From Hydrogenophaga sp. (GTDB taxonomy: Bacteria > Pseudomonadota > Gammaproteobacteria > Burkholderiales > Burkholderiaceae_C), in NCBI GenBank assembly GCA_016790705.1, contig JAEUOT010000050.1:1-64000 (forward strand): a DNA stretch of 64,000 bases, given 5' to 3'. Shown here piece after piece: positions 18,624-26,337 of this stretch. A program made the position numbers and the translations under genes. The notes beneath the pieces were generated by a model. The model saw only the letters and a program-made list of their open reading frames with translations, searched no databases and had not been told where the DNA came from. How positions within the stretch are numbered: the stretch's first letter is position 1; every line of letters starts with the position of its first letter.

Positions 18624-18835
18624 GCAACGACAGTGACGCGCGGCTGACCGAACTGGAAATCAAGATCAGCTACCTGGAGGATATGGTCGAGACGCTCAAC
18701 GCCATGGTGGCGAAGCAGCACGACCAGATCGACATGCTGATCCACGAGGTCAGCCAACTGCGGCAGCGGCAGGACGACGCGCCGTCGGGGGCGGGTTTCC
18801 GCAGCCTGCGCGACGAACTGCCGCCCCACTACTGA
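18620..18835 (+). CDS. slyX: SlyX-family small coiled-coil protein
   Basis: A 71-residue protein whose ATG overlaps the cysteine synthase stop. The core [20 protein letters not shown] continuing to [17 protein letters not shown] is a heptad-patterned coiled coil, and the end LRDELPPHY is the SlyX hallmark. Function is unknown; SlyX lies beside slyD in enterobacteria. It converges on the UPF0016 gene with a 16-base gap. Confidence 0.9.
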   Translation: MSNDSDARLTELEIKISYLEDMVETLNAMVAKQHDQIDMLIHEVSQLRQRQDDAPSGAGFRSLRDELPPHY

Positions 18836-18851
18836 CCCGGCAGCCGCTCCC

Positions 18852-19433
18852 TCAGAAACCCAGTCGGCTGCCGGCGCCCAGCAGCGTCGCCACGCCCAGC
18901 ACGGCAAAGATGCCGGCCGCGATGGTGTGCACCAGCTTCATCGGGATCTTGTTGGCCAGCCGGTCGCCCACGAACACGGCCGGCACGTCCGCGATCAGCA
19001 TGCCCAGCGTGGTACCGATCACCACCAGCAGCGGGGTCGCGTAGTGCGCGGCCATGGCCACGGTCGCGATCTGCGTCTTGTCGCCCATCTCGGCCAGGAA
19101 GAAGGTGATCAGCGTGGCGCCGAACACGCCCAGCTTCTGCGCGACCTGGGTTTCCTCTTCCTCGATCTTGTCGGGAATCAGGGTCCAGATCGCCATGCCG
19201 ATGAAGGAGGCGCCCAGCACCCAGCGCAGGATCTCGGGACTCACCTGTGCCGTGATCCAGGCGCCCAGCGCGCCGGCCAGGCCGTGGTTGACGATGGTCG
19301 CCAGCAGGATGCCGGCGATGATGGGCAGCGGCTTCTTGAAGCGGGCCGCGAGGATGAAGGCGAGCAGTTGCGTCTTGTCGCCGATTTCGGCCAGGGCAAC
19401 GACGCCGGTGGAGACAAAGAGGGATTCCAGCAT
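18852..19433 (-). CDS. GDT1/TMEM165 (UPF0016) family Mn2+/Ca2+ exporter
   Basis: A 193-residue inner-membrane protein with two homologous halves of about three helices. Each half carries the family motif E-x-G-D-K-T: ALAEIGDKTQLLAF near residue 15 and LAEMGDKTQIATVA near residue 115. Bacterial relatives (MneA/MntX-like) export manganese. The start at 19433 begins MLESLFVSTGVVA and is placed just after a yybP-ykoY-type riboswitch; an upstream ATG inside the riboswitch was rejected. The riboswitch independently supports a manganese role. Confidence 0.93.
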   Translation of the reverse strand: MLESLFVSTGVVALAEIGDKTQLLAFILAARFKKPLPIIAGILLATIVNHGLAGALGAWITAQVSPEILRWVLGASFIGMAIWTLIPDKIEEEETQVAQKLGVFGATLITFFLAEMGDKTQIATVAMAAHYATPLLVVIGTTLGMLIADVPAVFVGDRLANKIPMKLVHTIAAGIFAVLGVATLLGAGSRLGF

Positions 19434-19464
19434 GGGATCTTTCAGGGGCCGGCACAGAACGCGT

Positions 19465-19612
19465 TTGACCACGACGCACCCCCGGCCTCACAGCAGGGCA
19501 TCGTGGTCATAGGTCTTGCCAGGTGCGGGACTGTCGGCGCCATGTCCGGGGACGGACAAGTGTGTTGACGCAAACCTCTTCGGGGTGAAGAGCGGCTACT
19601 CCCCAATGACCC
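19465..19612 (-). ncRNA. yybP-ykoY-type manganese riboswitch
   Basis: On the minus strand the leader begins TCATTGGGGAGTAGCCGCTC, then a hairpin closed by CTTCACCCCGAAGAG, then GCGTCAACA. It ends with TGCTGTGAGGCCGGGGG and GTCGTGGTC. The GGGGAGTAGC start, CGTCAACA and the TGAGGCCGGGG strand are the recognisable conserved parts of the yybP-ykoY class. It lies directly upstream of a GDT1-family exporter, the classic target. Boundaries are approximate. Confidence 0.88.
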
Positions 19613-19657
19613 GGCAATTGTAACGGGCGCTGCCGGGTGGCCCGTTCAGCGCAGGGC

Positions 19658-20467
19658 TCACAGCGACTGTTGCGGCGCGTCGTCCTCGCGCCAGGCCGGT
19701 CCGGCCTTGGCCAGCGCCATCCAGACATGGAACGGCAAGCGCTCCATGGCCCGCCGGGGCGCCTCGCGGGCCACGCGCAGCACCCCGCGCTCGACCAGCA
19801 TCACGCCGCACTCCGCCGGGATCTCGTCGGGCGCGCCGATCGGCCGGCCTTTCGCGTCTTCGCCCAGCACGTACCAACAGGCCCCGGCCATGCCCAGGTA
19901 GGCCGCGCGCTTGGCCGGCTTCTTCAGGTCGCCCAGCAGATCCGAGCGGTGCACCTTGATCTCATGCACCACCGGTTCGAGATAGGCCTCGACCGAGCTG
20001 TGCCGGATCGAAAACACGTCCGGACAGGCCATGCACCAGCCGTGCGCCGGAGGGGCTTCGGGCGCGGCCAGCTCGTTCCACAGGCCCTCCGGCCGGTGCT
20101 CCTGCGCCACCACCTCGGCTCCCTCGCCCACCAGCAGCTCCATCGGCAACGCGACCCGCAGCGCCAGCCCCCGCCAGGCCAGGCGCCCGGCCCGGGCCAT
20201 CGCGGTGGCAACCTGCTCGACCAGGGCCTCGTGCGCCGAGCGCGCGGCCTTGTTGCCAGCGAAGACACGGGCCAGCAACTGGATGCCCGCGTCGGTCACC
20301 CGCAAGCGCTCACGCCCCTCGTCCAGCCAGCGGTCCAGCAATCCCGCCGCCAGCAGTTCGACCTCGACCATGTCCTGGCACGGCCAGCCGGCCGAGCGGT
20401 GGATGTCGCGCAGGCGCCGGTGGTGCACGCGGCCGATGGCGGGGGAGGATTCTGGGCTGTCTGACAT
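19658..20467 (-). CDS. predicted PD-(D/E)xK nuclease-like protein (MmcB-like), SOS-linked
   Basis: A 269-residue protein with no confident name. The C-terminal half contains WCMACPDVFSIRH and, 17 residues later, VVHEIKVHRSDLLGDL, forming a PD-(D/E)xK pattern. It continues PAKRAAYLGMAG and IPAECGVMLVERGVLRVARE, as in the MmcB family of DNA-damage-induced nuclease-like proteins. The N-terminal half may hold a winged helix (LLAAGLLDRWLDEGRERLRV). It is divergent from an XPD-like helicase across a LexA box, which supports a DNA repair role. The start at 20467 lies six bases from the box. Confidence 0.65.
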   Translation of the reverse strand: MSDSPESSPAIGRVHHRRLRDIHRSAGWPCQDMVEVELLAAGLLDRWLDEGRERLRVTDAGIQLLARVFAGNKAARSAHEALVEQVATAMARAGRLAWRGLALRVALPMELLVGEGAEVVAQEHRPEGLWNELAAPEAPPAHGWCMACPDVFSIRHSSVEAYLEPVVHEIKVHRSDLLGDLKKPAKRAAYLGMAGACWYVLGEDAKGRPIGAPDEIPAECGVMLVERGVLRVAREAPRRAMERLPFHVWMALAKAGPAWREDDAPQQSL

Positions 20468-20471
20468 GAGG

Positions 20472-20491
20472 AACTGACTATATATCCAGTA
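20472..20491. promoter_or_regulatory. LexA (SOS) box between divergent nuclease and helicase genes
   Basis: AACTGACTATATATCCAGTA has the LexA pattern CTG-N10-CAG with an AT-rich alternating core, and matches the consensus TACTGTATATATATACAGTA at most positions. It lies 5 bases from the nuclease start and 28 before the helicase start, so one site should repress both promoters. Confidence 0.85.
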
Positions 20492-20518
20492 CCATGACTG
20501 TCAACCTCGCCACCGCCC

Positions 20519-22864
20519 GTGACCGCCCCCGACACCTCACCAGCCACCGCCGACACGGCATTCCTGACCGACGAGCCCTTGCTGGTCGCGGTGCGCACGC
20601 TCTGCCACTTCACGGCCCGCAGCGGCGACCTGGACCTGCGCTTCACGCCCTCGCCCACCGGCACCGAGGGCATCGCCGGCCACCAGACCGTGACCGCCCG
20701 GCGCGCGGCCGGCTACCAGCGCGAAGTGCCGCTGAGCGCGCGACACGGGCCGCTGACGGTGCAAGGCCGCGCCGACGGTTTCGACAGCGTCGCCAGACGC
20801 GTGGAAGAAATCAAGACCCGGCGCGGTGACGCGACCCAGGTGCCGCCCCACCACCAGGCGCTGCACCGTGCCCAGGCCCGCGTCTATGGCTGGATGTTGT
20901 GCGAACAACTGGGTCTGACCGGCATCGAGGTCGCGCTGGTGTACTTCGACATCGACAGCGGGCAGGAGACGCTGCTCAGCGAGTCCTGCAGCGCCGGGGA
21001 ACTCAAGGCGTTTTTCGACGACCTGTGCCGGCGCTACCTCGACTGGGCTCGCTCGGAACAGGCGCACCGCCGCAATCGCGATGCCGCGCTGTCGGCGCTG
21101 GCGTTTCCCTTCGAGACCTTCCGACCGGGTCAACGCGAACTCGCAGCCGATGTCTACCGCGCGCAGGTGCGCGGCCGCCATCTGCTGGCGCAGGCCCCGA
21201 CGGGCATCGGCAAGACCCTGGCCACACTGTTCGGTGGCCTGCGCGCCGCGCCGTCCCAGCACACCGACCGCCTGCTGTTTCTGACCGCGCGCACGACCGG
21301 GCGGCAACTCGCGCTGGACGGGCTGGCGCGCCTGGGCGCCCCCGGTCGCCTGCCGCTGCGGGTGCTGGAGCGGGTCGCGCGCGACAAGGCCTGCGAGCAC
21401 CCCGACAAGGCCTGCCACGGCGACTCCTGCCCGCTGGCCAAGGGCTTCTACGACCGCCTGCCCGCCGCGCGAGAAGCCGCCGCGCAGGCCGCCTGGCTGG
21501 ACCGCGACGCGCTGCGCGGGATCGCCCTGGCGCACGGCGTCTGCCCCTACTACCTCGGACAGGAAATGCAGCGCTGGTGCGATGTGCTGGTCGGCGACTA
21601 CAACCACTGGTTCGACGTGGGCGCCCACTGGTTCGCGCTGGCGCAGGAAGAAGACTGGCAGGTCGGCCTGCTGGTGGATGAGGCCCACAACCTGATCGAA
21701 CGCGCGCGCAAGATGTACAGCGCCACGCTCGACGCGCACGACTTCCTGCGCTTGCGCCACGGTGCACCGCCCGCGATCCGCAAAGCCATGGACACGCTGC
21801 ACCGGCGCTGGAGCGCGCTCGCGCGCGAGCTGGAAACGCCCGACGCCGACGCGACGCCCTTGCCCGAGGGCGTGCCAGCCGACTGGCTGACCACGCTGCA
21901 GAACACCGCCTCGTCCGTGACCGAGGAACTTGCCACCGCCCGCGACACCGTGGCCGACGCGCCCTTGCTGCTGTGGGCCTTCGAGGCGCTGCACTTCGTG
22001 CGCATCGCCGAACAGTTTGGCGAGCACTCGCTGTGCGAAGCCGGCCCCTGGGCGTCGGCACCCGGCGGACGCGGGCGGCGGCTGCCGACCCTGCGCATCC
22101 GCAACGTGGTGCCCGGCCCCTGGCTGGCCGAACGCTGGCAGGCGGCCCGCAGCGCGACGCTGTTTTCCGCCACGCTGGCCCCGGTCGGGCATGTTCGCGC
22201 CATGCTCGGCCTGCCGGACGACGCGGCCCACATCGATCTGCCCTCGCCGTTCGCGGCCGAACAACTGCAGGTGCGCATCGCGCCCTGGATCTCGACGCGC
22301 TACCGCGACCGCGAGCAGTCGCTGGCCGCGCTGGTGCGGGTGATCGAATCACAGTACCGCGAGCGGCCGGGCAACTACCTCGCGTTCTTCAGCAGCTTCG
22401 ACTACCTTGACCGCGCCCTGCAGCGCCTGGGCCAGACCGCCGACGACATCCCGGTGTGGTCGCAGACCCGGGGCATGGCCGAGACCGACCGCGACGCCTT
22501 CATCGCGCGCTTCGTCGATGGCGGCTGCGGCGTGGGTTTTGCCGTGCTGGGCGGCGCCTTCGGCGAAGGCATCGACCTGCCGGGCGAGCGGCTGGTGGGG
22601 GCGTTCATCGCGACGCTCGGCATGCCCCAGGTCAACGCCGACAACGAGCGCATGCGCGAGCGTCTGCAAACGCTGACCGGCGCGGGCCACGACGCGACCT
22701 ACCTGTTCCCTGGCGTGACGAAGGTGGTGCAGGCGGCCGGACGGGTGATCCGTTCCGAGCAGGACCGTGGCGTGGTCTGGCTGCTGGACGACCGATATGC
22801 CCGGGCCGAAGTGCGCCGGCTGCTGCCGGCCTGGTGGCGGGTCGCGGTTGCCGCGCGGCCCTGA
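20519..22864 (+). CDS. XPD/DinG-like Fe-S DNA helicase with N-terminal PD-(D/E)xK domain
   Basis: An ATP-dependent superfamily 2 helicase of 781 residues with a GTG start. An N-terminal domain has VQGRADGFDSVARRVEEIKT, a nuclease-like D...ExK pattern near residues 81-100. Walker A is QAPTGIGKTLATLFG near residue 227, and the DEAH box is LLVDEAHNLIERARK. Between them lie the four-cysteine iron-sulfur ligands (DKACEHPDKACHGDSCP and GVCPYYLGQEMQRWC). The C-terminal motif VQAAGRVIRSEQDRGVVWLL is motif VI. No strong ribosome-binding site precedes the GTG. The LexA box upstream implies induction by DNA damage. Confidence 0.9.
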   Translation: MTAPDTSPATADTAFLTDEPLLVAVRTLCHFTARSGDLDLRFTPSPTGTEGIAGHQTVTARRAAGYQREVPLSARHGPLTVQGRADGFDSVARRVEEIKTRRGDATQVPPHHQALHRAQARVYGWMLCEQLGLTGIEVALVYFDIDSGQETLLSESCSAGELKAFFDDLCRRYLDWARSEQAHRRNRDAALSALAFPFETFRPGQRELAADVYRAQVRGRHLLAQAPTGIGKTLATLFGGLRAAPSQHTDRLLFLTARTTGRQLALDGLARLGAPGRLPLRVLERVARDKACEHPDKACHGDSCPLAKGFYDRLPAAREAAAQAAWLDRDALRGIALAHGVCPYYLGQEMQRWCDVLVGDYNHWFDVGAHWFALAQEEDWQVGLLVDEAHNLIERARKMYSATLDAHDFLRLRHGAPPAIRKAMDTLHRRWSALARELETPDADATPLPEGVPADWLTTLQNTASSVTEELATARDTVADAPLLLWAFEALHFVRIAEQFGEHSLCEAGPWASAPGGRGRRLPTLRIRNVVPGPWLAERWQAARSATLFSATLAPVGHVRAMLGLPDDAAHIDLPSPFAAEQLQVRIAPWISTRYRDREQSLAALVRVIESQYRERPGNYLAFFSSFDYLDRALQRLGQTADDIPVWSQTRGMAETDRDAFIARFVDGGCGVGFAVLGGAFGEGIDLPGERLVGAFIATLGMPQVNADNERMRERLQTLTGAGHDATYLFPGVTKVVQAAGRVIRSEQDRGVVWLLDDRYARAEVRRLLPAWWRVAVAARP

Positions 22865-22869
22865 GCGAC

Positions 22870-24384
22870 TCAGTTGCGGCCGCGGTTGCGACCGCTGCCC
22901 GACTCGCCACCCGAGGAGCCACTGCTGCCCGAAGACCCGCTGCTGCCGGAAGAACCACTCCCTCCGGACGAGCCACTGCTGCCGGACGAACCGCTGCCCG
23001 AAGACCCGCTGCTGCCCGATGAGCCACTGCCCGAAGAACCACTCCCTCCGGACGAGCCACTGCTGCCGGACGAGCCGCTGCCCGAGGACCCGCTGCTGCC
23101 GGATGAACCACTGCCCGAAGAACCGCTTCCCCCGGATGAGCCGCTGCTTCCCGACGAGCCCCCCCGACCGCTGCCGGAAGACCCGCTGCCCCCGCGCCCA
23201 CGCCCGCCGCTGTCGTCCGACACACTGTTGCGCGACGAACCGCTGTTTGTCGCGGTCGATCCGTTCGAAGTGGCGGGTGCGGTGACCGGCGCCGCGACGG
23301 CCGGGACCGAGCGCACAAACTCGCCACGACGGCCCTCCGGCCGCAACTCGATGCGCTGCACCGTCAGCCGGCGCTGCTCGTCCACACGGGCCCGCACCTG
23401 CACCGGCTGATCCACCCTCAGCGACTGCAGGTTGCCGCCGATCACTTTCACACTGTCGTCGAGCCTGAGCGACTCGTAACCCAGTTGCAGTTCGCCCCCG
23501 CCGAGCCCGTGCACATAGCCTTGCAGCAGCACCTCGCTGGCGGCGCCCAGCGCCTGGCGCGTGGGCTGGATGCGCCACTCGCGCACGCGCAGACGGCCCG
23601 CCTCCCAGTCGCCGACCACACCCACTTCCTGCCCTTCGCGCACTCCCGGCGGCAGCGAGGTCACCGTCAACGGTGTCCCACCCACCGCAATCCCCGCGAC
23701 GCCCGCCACCGTATAGGCGCCGGAGACAAACGCCTTCGCCGATGCCGCCGCCCGCTGCACCCGCGTCGCGCGGATCTCTCCGCTGTGCAGCCGTTGACCG
23801 CTGACCCGCACCCAGTCGCCCGGCGCCAGACCCTGGAGGTCACTCCGTTCCAGCGCAACGGCCGGCTGGCCCATCACCGCAAAGCGACCCGACGGCGGAT
23901 CGACCGCCGTCAGCGGTCCGACCGCCGCGTCGATCACCGACACCCGGCTGGCGCGCAACTGGTCGCCCTCGCCGCGGGCCTGCAAGGCCACCAGTTGACC
24001 GACCTCCAGTGCCGACAACGGCGCCGCTTCGCCGTCGCGCTCCACTGGCGTTGACGGGTCGTACTCCACCTCGACCCCGTTGACGCAGATGCTGGCGAAC
24101 CCGGTCACCACACCCACAATGCCCGTGCCCCCGAGGCCTTTTTCTCCCGAAGCCACCGGCCCACCGGTTCCGCCGATGCCGCCGGGGTCCGGCCCCCGCG
24201 CCACCGGCGCCCCGCTGCCGCCCAGGCCCGGCGCCATCCGGGCCGGGTTCGTGAGCGACGCCACACTGCATGCCGCCGCGCCGGGTGAGAGCTGCGCACC
24301 GGGAGACGAGGCACAACCGGCCAGCGCCAGCGCCAACAGCACAGCGCCCAGCCGGCACAGCGACGCGGAAGAAGCTGACGTCAT
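22870..24384 (-). CDS. DUF5666-domain lipoprotein with Ser/Gly repeat tail
   Basis: A 504-residue predicted lipoprotein. The signal MTSASSASLCRLGAVLLALA ends in the lipobox LAGC (Cys24). The middle 300 residues have repeated short beta modules (for example GLAPGDWVRVSGQRL and LRVDQPVQVRARVDEQRRL) typical of DUF5666. The last 130 residues are almost only Ser and Gly, encoded by an 84-bp tandem repeat, and end RNRGRN. The start overlaps the DUF6502 stop by four bases. The function of the domain is unknown; the layout suggests a cell-surface or periplasmic partner of the Ser/Gly protein at 25471. Confidence 0.85.
   Translation of the reverse strand: MTSASSASLCRLGAVLLALALAGCASSPGAQLSPGAAACSVASLTNPARMAPGLGGSGAPVARGPDPGGIGGTGGPVASGEKGLGGTGIVGVVTGFASICVNGVEVEYDPSTPVERDGEAAPLSALEVGQLVALQARGEGDQLRASRVSVIDAAVGPLTAVDPPSGRFAVMGQPAVALERSDLQGLAPGDWVRVSGQRLHSGEIRATRVQRAAASAKAFVSGAYTVAGVAGIAVGGTPLTVTSLPPGVREGQEVGVVGDWEAGRLRVREWRIQPTRQALGAASEVLLQGYVHGLGGGELQLGYESLRLDDSVKVIGGNLQSLRVDQPVQVRARVDEQRRLTVQRIELRPEGRRGEFVRSVPAVAAPVTAPATSNGSTATNSGSSRNSVSDDSGGRGRGGSGSSGSGRGGSSGSSGSSGGSGSSGSGSSGSSGSSGSGSSGSSGSSGGSGSSGSGSSGSSGSSGSGSSGSSGSSGGSGSSGSSGSSGSSGSSGGESGSGRNRGRN
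22900..23165. repeat. 84-bp tandem repeat coding a Ser/Gly tail
   Basis: A unit of 84 bases recurs about three times; for example the landmark ACTCCCTCCGG starts at 22957 and 23041 and a diverged form at 23125. Each unit codes 28 residues of Ser/Gly in the minus-strand lipoprotein. Smaller internal periods of 9-12 bases are visible. In-frame length variation between strains is likely. Confidence 0.8.
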
Positions 24385-25295
24385 GACGCTTTCCCTCCCT
24401 GGGTCGGCCCGGCCGCCGGTTCGTCGGCGACCCGTTCGGTAAAGAAGTACATGCCGAAGGTGAAGCGCTGGTCGGCGGCCGGGCCTCCAGCCGCTGCCGC
24501 CGCCTGATCCTCGGTCTCGGCGTCCATCGCGGCCTTGTTGATCGCCAGCAGGGCCTTCATGCCCAGTTGCTCGGACAGCTTGTTGAGCTTCTCGATCGAT
24601 GCGGGCGTCAGCGCGTTGTAGTGCACGCTGCGCTCCATGAACGGCGGTTGGCCGGCCAGCAGGTTGTGCACCGACGCGGCGGCATGGTCGTGCAGGTTGT
24701 GCCCGAGATAAAAGGCCTTTTCATCGGCGCCGTGCGTGGGCACGAAGGCGGCCGTGTTCAGGCAGACGCGTCCCATCTCGTCGAGGTGCACCACGCCCAG
24801 GCTCAGCCATTCATCAAGCACGACGCGCGAACGGATGTCGCTGTTCACGCTGGTCACCAGGGCCTCGAACGACAGCTCCCCGCCCTCGCTCGCCAGCCGC
24901 GCCAGCGGCCTCGGGCTGCCATCGTCGAGCAGGTACTTCGGTTGCCCCATCCAGTGCGCCACCAGTTGGGCGCCACGTGGCACCACCGACGGCTCAATGG
25001 GTTCGGCGCTGTCCAGCAGGCTGCGCAGCCGCGCCACGTCCTTGCGGTGCACGCCGCTGACCAGGCTCACACGGCTGTCGGTGGGTGGCTTGTGGTCCAG
25101 GCGGAAATCCTGCTCCGCCACTTCGACGAACAGGCCCTTGAGCAGGTCCGAGAGATAGGGATAGGTGATGCCGTGCGCCAGCATCAGCCGAACCAGCGGG
25201 CGCAACAGCTTGCGCAGCGCACGCACCAGGGCAGGCGACGGCCCGCCGGGCGCGGCACCTCGCAAGGCGGCAGAAGGTTCGGGTGAAGCGGGCAT
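24381..25295 (-). CDS. DUF6502-family protein, possible transcription regulator
   Basis: A 304-residue soluble protein of a family without known function (DUF6502). A helical N-terminal region has LRKLLRPLVRLMLAHGITYP and YLSDLLKGLFVEVAEQDFRL followed by SLVSGVHRKDVARLRSLLDS, which looks like a helix-turn-helix arrangement. Further on are FEALVTSVNSDIRSRVVLDE and LGVVHLDEMGRVCLNTAAFV, a second winged-helix-like stretch. It is translationally coupled to the DUF5666 lipoprotein and divergent from a secreted Ser/Gly protein. The three palindromes in the shared intergenic region are plausible binding sites for it; this is inference. Confidence 0.75.
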   Translation of the reverse strand: MPASPEPSAALRGAAPGGPSPALVRALRKLLRPLVRLMLAHGITYPYLSDLLKGLFVEVAEQDFRLDHKPPTDSRVSLVSGVHRKDVARLRSLLDSAEPIEPSVVPRGAQLVAHWMGQPKYLLDDGSPRPLARLASEGGELSFEALVTSVNSDIRSRVVLDEWLSLGVVHLDEMGRVCLNTAAFVPTHGADEKAFYLGHNLHDHAAASVHNLLAGQPPFMERSVHYNALTPASIEKLNKLSEQLGMKALLAINKAAMDAETEDQAAAAAGGPAADQRFTFGMYFFTERVADEPAAGPTQGGKAS

Positions 25296-25347
25296 GGCGG
25301 GCGGCCAACGGTGTCCTGACGGGATGACACGAAGTTTAACACTTTGC

Positions 25348-25364
25348 GTGGGAAAAATTCACAC
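25348..25364. promoter_or_regulatory. operator-like palindrome, site 1 of 3
   Basis: GTGGGAAAAATTCACAC, a 17-bp near-palindrome of the same form as sites 2 and 3. It lies upstream of the -35 of the plus-strand promoter and 52 bases before the DUF6502 start on the other strand. Confidence 0.7.
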
Positions 25365-25370
25365 AATCGC

Positions 25371-25399
25371 TTGACGTGGGAAATTTTCCCACTCAAAAT
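25371..25399 (+). promoter_or_regulatory. predicted sigma-70 promoter for the Ser/Gly secreted protein
   Basis: TTGACG (25371-25376) and CAAAAT (25394-25399) are separated by 17 bases. The spacer is almost entirely operator site 2, so a bound repressor would block RNA polymerase. A ribosome-binding site AGGAGA lies at 25459-25464, seven bases before the gene start. Confidence 0.6.
25376..25392. promoter_or_regulatory. operator-like palindrome, site 2 of 3
   Basis: GTGGGAAATTTTCCCAC is a perfect 17-bp palindrome. It fills the spacer between the predicted -35 and -10 of the promoter for the gene at 25471. Its centre is 28 bases from site 1 and 34 from site 3. Confidence 0.75.
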
Positions 25400-25409
25400 G
25401 CCGCCATGC

Positions 25410-25426
25410 GTGAGAAAAATTCCCAC
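25410..25426. promoter_or_regulatory. operator-like palindrome, site 3 of 3
   Basis: GTGAGAAAAATTCCCAC, one arm base away from the form of the other two sites. It lies just downstream of the predicted start of transcription, in the leader of the gene at 25471. Confidence 0.7.
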
Positions 25427-25470
25427 GCATTGATGCTCAACCCCACGCTCACCCACCTCAGGAGAACACC

Positions 25471-26289
25471 ATGGTCACCTTCAAGAAAACCCATCTCGCC
25501 ACCCTTGTCACCGCGATTGCGCTGGCGGTGGCGTCCAGCGCCGTCCTCGCCAAGGATGGCGGCTCCAACTCAGGCAAGGGCGGCGGCTCCAGCGGCTCAT
25601 CCTCCTCCGGCGGCGGCAACAGCGGCAGTGGCAGCGGCAAGGGAGGCGACTCCAAAGGCGGCGACTCCAAAGGCGGTTCGTCGGGTGGCTCGTCTTCCTC
25701 CAGTGGCGGCTCCGGTGGCAACTCGTCCGGTGGCAACTCGGGCAGCGGCAAAGGTGGCTCATCCGGCGGCAGCTCATCCAGTGGCGGCTCGTCGGGCGGT
25801 TCCTCTGGCAGTGGCTCTTCGGGTTCCTCCGGCGGCGGCCGTTCGAACGACAACCGGGGTCGCGGCAGCGACGACTCCGGTTCTTCCAGCAGCTCGTCCT
25901 TGTCGAACAGCAGCTCGTCCAGCAGCTCGTCCAGCAGCACGTCGGCGAGCACCACCGCCGGTGACGACCGCGGTCGTGGCCGCGGCACCGACGACGGCCC
26001 GAACCACCACGCCGATGGCCACATCAGCGGCCGTGACCGGCCCCGTGGTGTGGAAGACAACGGCGTGGCCGACGCACCGGACGACAGCGACGGCCGCGTG
26101 CGTGGCCGCGGGACCCTCACGGCCCCTGGCCTGAACACCGTCGGCACGGTGAACGCACCGGGGCTGACCACCCAAGGACGTGTCACCGCTCCCGGCCAGA
26201 CGCGTACCCGCACCCGCGGCGCCGACGACGCCCCCGGCCACGTGCGTCACGCCGGTCTGGACGACCTGGCATCGCGCCCCAGCAACTGA
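25471..26289 (+). CDS. secreted Ser/Gly-rich low-complexity protein
   Basis: A 272-residue protein with a signal peptide (MVTFKKTHLATLVTAIALAV, cut after VLA|KDGG). Residues 30-165 are nearly pure Ser and Gly with Lys and Asp spacers, including a run of ten or more Ser. The C-terminal 100 residues are different: Arg/Gly/Asp-rich RGRGTDDGPNHHADGH and repeats TAPGLNTVGTVNAPGLTTQG. It resembles no enzyme. The tail style RGRG and the Ser/Gly blocks match the DUF5666 lipoprotein of the same locus, suggesting shared evolution or physical interaction. It ends at a strong terminator. Confidence 0.8.
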   Translation: MVTFKKTHLATLVTAIALAVASSAVLAKDGGSNSGKGGGSSGSSSSGGGNSGSGSGKGGDSKGGDSKGGSSGGSSSSSGGSGGNSSGGNSGSGKGGSSGGSSSSGGSSGGSSGSGSSGSSGGGRSNDNRGRGSDDSGSSSSSSLSNSSSSSSSSSSTSASTTAGDDRGRGRGTDDGPNHHADGHISGRDRPRGVEDNGVADAPDDSDGRVRGRGTLTAPGLNTVGTVNAPGLTTQGRVTAPGQTRTRTRGADDAPGHVRHAGLDDLASRPSN

Positions 26290-26310
26290 GCGCGCGAAGC
26301 GATCTTCCCG

Positions 26311-26337
26311 GCCCGGCTTCGGCCGGGCTCTTTTTTT
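26311..26337 (+). terminator. rho-independent terminator (shared by convergent genes)
   Basis: Stem GCCCGGC-TTCG-GCCGGGC followed by CTTTTTTT. It serves the Ser/Gly protein gene; the T-run touches the stop codon of the convergent Lrp-type gene, which begins at 26336. Confidence 0.92.

Noticed and set aside
20494..20829. ATG at 20494 as the helicase start
   Set aside because: It is in a different frame and stops at 20829; the GTG at 20519 opens the helicase frame.
22900..23165. Regular repeats that could be mistaken for a CRISPR array
   Set aside because: No constant repeat with unique spacers, no cas genes; the period is in frame with a Ser/Gly protein.
22874..23410. Plus-strand PEPL-repeat protein opposite the Ser/Gly tail
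   Set aside because: The repeats arise from the complement of Ser/Gly codons; the minus-strand gene has a lipobox, DUF5666 modules and coupling to its neighbour.
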